Assembly (NCBI GenBank): GCA_004297645.1
Contig: SCUG01000197.1
Coordinates: 1-16,937 of the forward strand
Direction of reading: 5' to 3'
Origin: Saprospiraceae bacterium
GTDB taxonomy: Bacteria > Bacteroidota > Bacteroidia > Chitinophagales > Saprospiraceae
Length of the DNA: 16,937 bases
Shown here piece after piece: positions 15,377-16,937 of this stretch. The notes under the pieces are model-generated. The model saw nothing but the letters and a program-made list of their open reading frames with translations, was not told the origin of the DNA and ran no database searches. Position 1 is the first letter of the stretch, and the number at the start of each line of letters is the position of its first letter. Position numbers and translations under genes: made by a program.

Positions 15377-15420
15377 AAAACTTTTACCACCTCGAAGTCT
15401 AAATATCTGGAAGCCCTGAC

Positions 15421-16842
15421 TCAATACACGATTTTTACGAGCTTCAGCCTATTGCGGCGTTCGCTGGGCACGATGATTTCGTCAGCGGCGACCTGCACGG
15501 CATCGCGAAAGCGAATGCTCAATTCTTTGCGTTCGGTGTTCATCACTGTGCTGTGCTCGAAATTCCCATTGCCCGCTACGACGTACTCGCTGACCGTGTT
15601 TTCCTGTTTTATTTCGTCGTTGAAAATGACCCGCAGGGCAGTGGGTGTTTTTGCCAAAAAATAAGAAGAGTAGATGGCGTCGTCGTCCTGGGAGTATTGT
15701 TTTTTGTGGAGAATGGTCTTCCAGTGTTCCTCGCCATTGGGATGGATGGAAACGAGAAAAAGGTCGTCGTAATAATAATCCACGATGGGCCGCATGCCGG
15801 TTCGGGAATAGTAGTTATCGGTGGCCACGCCGCGCTGAAAATTTTTGTTAAGCTCGCCGATGAATAATATCCCGCCATCCTTGCGGTGCACTATTTCCTG
15901 GACATTGACCTCTGCAAGCCCTTTGTTTTTGGCCTTTTCTTTTTCTTCTAAAATGTTGACGAAATCGTTTTCAAATGGGCGGAACCGGAGCATCTGGCTG
16001 TCGTGGTTGGCTTGGGCTATGCTGAGGAAAAAGTACCCGTCGGCCCGGGCGAAATTGTCTCCCGAATAGAGGCCCGCCGCCACGAGGTGTTTGTTCAGGT
16101 TGTCGAACGAAAAAAGGGCGTGGTAGGTGAGGTGGCCCTGCATCGGCACCTCATAGCGCTGTAGAATGCCCTGAGTAGCCTCGCCGAATTCGAAGATTTC
16201 GAGATGGTGCTCGTCTTGCCGCGCACGGCGGTTGTCGCGGCTGAGCGCCAAGTGCATGTTTCCGCTGTTGTCCACCAGCATTTGGAGGAAATCCCGCTGG
16301 AAAAGAAAGTCATCCAACGAGAAATTGGTCTCCCAAAGCAGCTTCATCTGGCCCATGTGGAAGGAAAATACCGTGAACTCATTGCTCTGTTCCACAAAGT
16401 AAATCAGCACCACTTTTTTGTCCTCCGACACCACAAGCTGGTAGTTTGGCGTGTAAAACAACTTGTCAAATACTTTGAGGGTGACGGAATCCCTCAGGTT
16501 GGCGGAGGGGCTGTACCGGTGGGCCTTCAACACAGGGTTGCCCTTTTTGCGAAATTGGTAAAACACGCAAAAATCACCCCCCATCGGCACCGCCTGTATC
16601 AGTTCGGGGCGCTTCTTGTCTAATTCCAGTTCTTTCTCCCATTTTTCATGGAGGTTGCTATCGAAGCCTTTCACCTTGAATTGGGTTTGTTTGGAGGTGA
16701 ACAACAGTACATTGCCCCGGTTGTCGGGGATGACCTCGTAATAATCGTTGTCGCGGGTGGAAATGGCCTCCGAAACCGTCACCGTTTGCGCTTGCGCAAA
16801 CAGCGGCAGGAGGAAAAGGAAAGCGAGAATTTTATTTTTCAT
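15421..16842 (-). CDS. Exported protein of unknown function with propeller-like repeats
   Basis: The 473-residue protein has a clear signal peptide (MKNKILAFLFLLPLFAQAQ, cleavage after AQA). I do not recognise a named family. The mature part shows spaced strand pairs with D-x-x-GN or DGG turns, for instance PDNRGNVLLFTSK (39-51), VDNSGNMHLALSRDN and HRKDGGILFIGEL, as in beta-propellers. A charged stretch (EEKEKAKNKGLAE) interrupts it near residues 305-320. There is no catalytic motif, lipobox, type IX sorting tail or C-terminal barrel signature, so a periplasmic location is most likely. The ATG at 16842 opens the signal peptide. It converges on the lipoprotein gene with a 44-bp gap. Its upstream region is a palindromic repeat rather than an obvious promoter. 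Confidence 0.72.
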   Translation of the reverse strand: MKNKILAFLFLLPLFAQAQTVTVSEAISTRDNDYYEVIPDNRGNVLLFTSKQTQFKVKGFDSNLHEKWEKELELDKKRPELIQAVPMGGDFCVFYQFRKKGNPVLKAHRYSPSANLRDSVTLKVFDKLFYTPNYQLVVSEDKKVVLIYFVEQSNEFTVFSFHMGQMKLLWETNFSLDDFLFQRDFLQMLVDNSGNMHLALSRDNRRARQDEHHLEIFEFGEATQGILQRYEVPMQGHLTYHALFSFDNLNKHLVAAGLYSGDNFARADGYFFLSIAQANHDSQMLRFRPFENDFVNILEEKEKAKNKGLAEVNVQEIVHRKDGGILFIGELNKNFQRGVATDNYYSRTGMRPIVDYYYDDLFLVSIHPNGEEHWKTILHKKQYSQDDDAIYSSYFLAKTPTALRVIFNDEIKQENTVSEYVVAGNGNFEHSTVMNTERKELSIRFRDAVQVAADEIIVPSERRNRLKLVKIVY

Positions 16843-16857
16843 TGCCGGGGAAGGTTA

Positions 16858-16937
16858 GGAACGTGCGCAAAACAACCTGGCGAATTCACCGGGTGACTTC
16901 GAGTCACCCGGTGAATTGGCTTCTGCAAAACTTACCA
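16858..16937. repeat. Palindromic repeat upstream of the 473-residue gene
   Basis: A perfect 16-bp stem (16883-16898 with 16902-16917, loop TCG) dominates this stretch. Each arm contains its own small palindrome, CACC-G-GGTG on the left and CACC-C-GGTG on the right. It is the same two-level layout as at 1-57. The 15-mer GGAACGTGCGCAAAA at 16858-16872 also occurs at 1956-1970 beside the MITE-like element. The repeat may continue past the window end. No promoter match is seen in it. Confidence 0.7.

Noticed and set aside
1..16937. CRISPR array, tRNA, rRNA, transposase, integrase or phage genes
   Set aside because: None is recognisable. The repeats present are paired palindromes, not regularly spaced direct repeats, and no cloverleaf or rRNA sequence was seen.

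Overview
The window looks like chromosomal DNA of a Bacteroidota member, probably a Saprospiria-like lineage. This is judged from protein style, not from a database search. Supporting signs are a type IX secretion sorting tail on a subtilase, N-termini of the MKNK...AQAQ and MRSLY...FGQ type, starts without visible Shine-Dalgarno sequences, a promoter of the Bacteroidota form TTTG-N19-TAnnTTTG, and several large secreted beta-propeller proteins.

Region 1 (1-2242) is a repeat-rich strip. It opens with a double palindrome (1-57), followed by pdxJ (vitamin B6 synthesis), whose stop codon lies in the loop of a perfect hairpin. A composite inverted-repeat element follows (921-1181) with a near-perfect 81-bp hairpin nested in it. 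Then come, on the minus strand, a small TonB-C domain protein and a 5'-truncated remnant of a potassium channel (RCK_C/TrkA-C domain only). The break in that gene coincides with a MITE-like element (1989-2149), itself nested in an older, more degraded inverted repeat (about 1952-2185).

Region 2 (2243-6519) holds ordinary envelope and metabolic genes: an M48 metalloprotease lipoprotein (minus), a large exported PIG-L deacetylase with a C-terminal glutamine-amidotransferase-like domain (plus), and a glyoxalase-II-like metallo-beta-lactamase-fold hydrolase (minus).

Region 3 (6777-16842) is dominated by secreted proteins with propeller-like repeats. The first is a 1156-residue protein with a degenerate gluzincin-like N-terminus, a TolB-like propeller and a probable outer-membrane barrel. 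Next is a small XRE regulator on the minus strand. It is divergent from a 1181-residue T9SS-exported subtilase carrying eight N-terminal SBBP propeller repeats, and a perfect 20-bp palindrome between the two overlaps a textbook Bacteroidota promoter. A propeller-like lipoprotein lies 64 bp behind the subtilase, and a 473-residue exported protein of unknown function faces it. The XRE gene, the start of the subtilase and the second half of the lipoprotein gene are visibly richer in A+T than the pdxJ/PIG-L/TolB-like genes.

I see no CRISPR array, tRNA, rRNA, transposase or phage gene. The two most distinctive things are the nested palindromic elements and the XRE-palindrome-subtilase-lipoprotein unit, which could be a regulated secreted-protease module.
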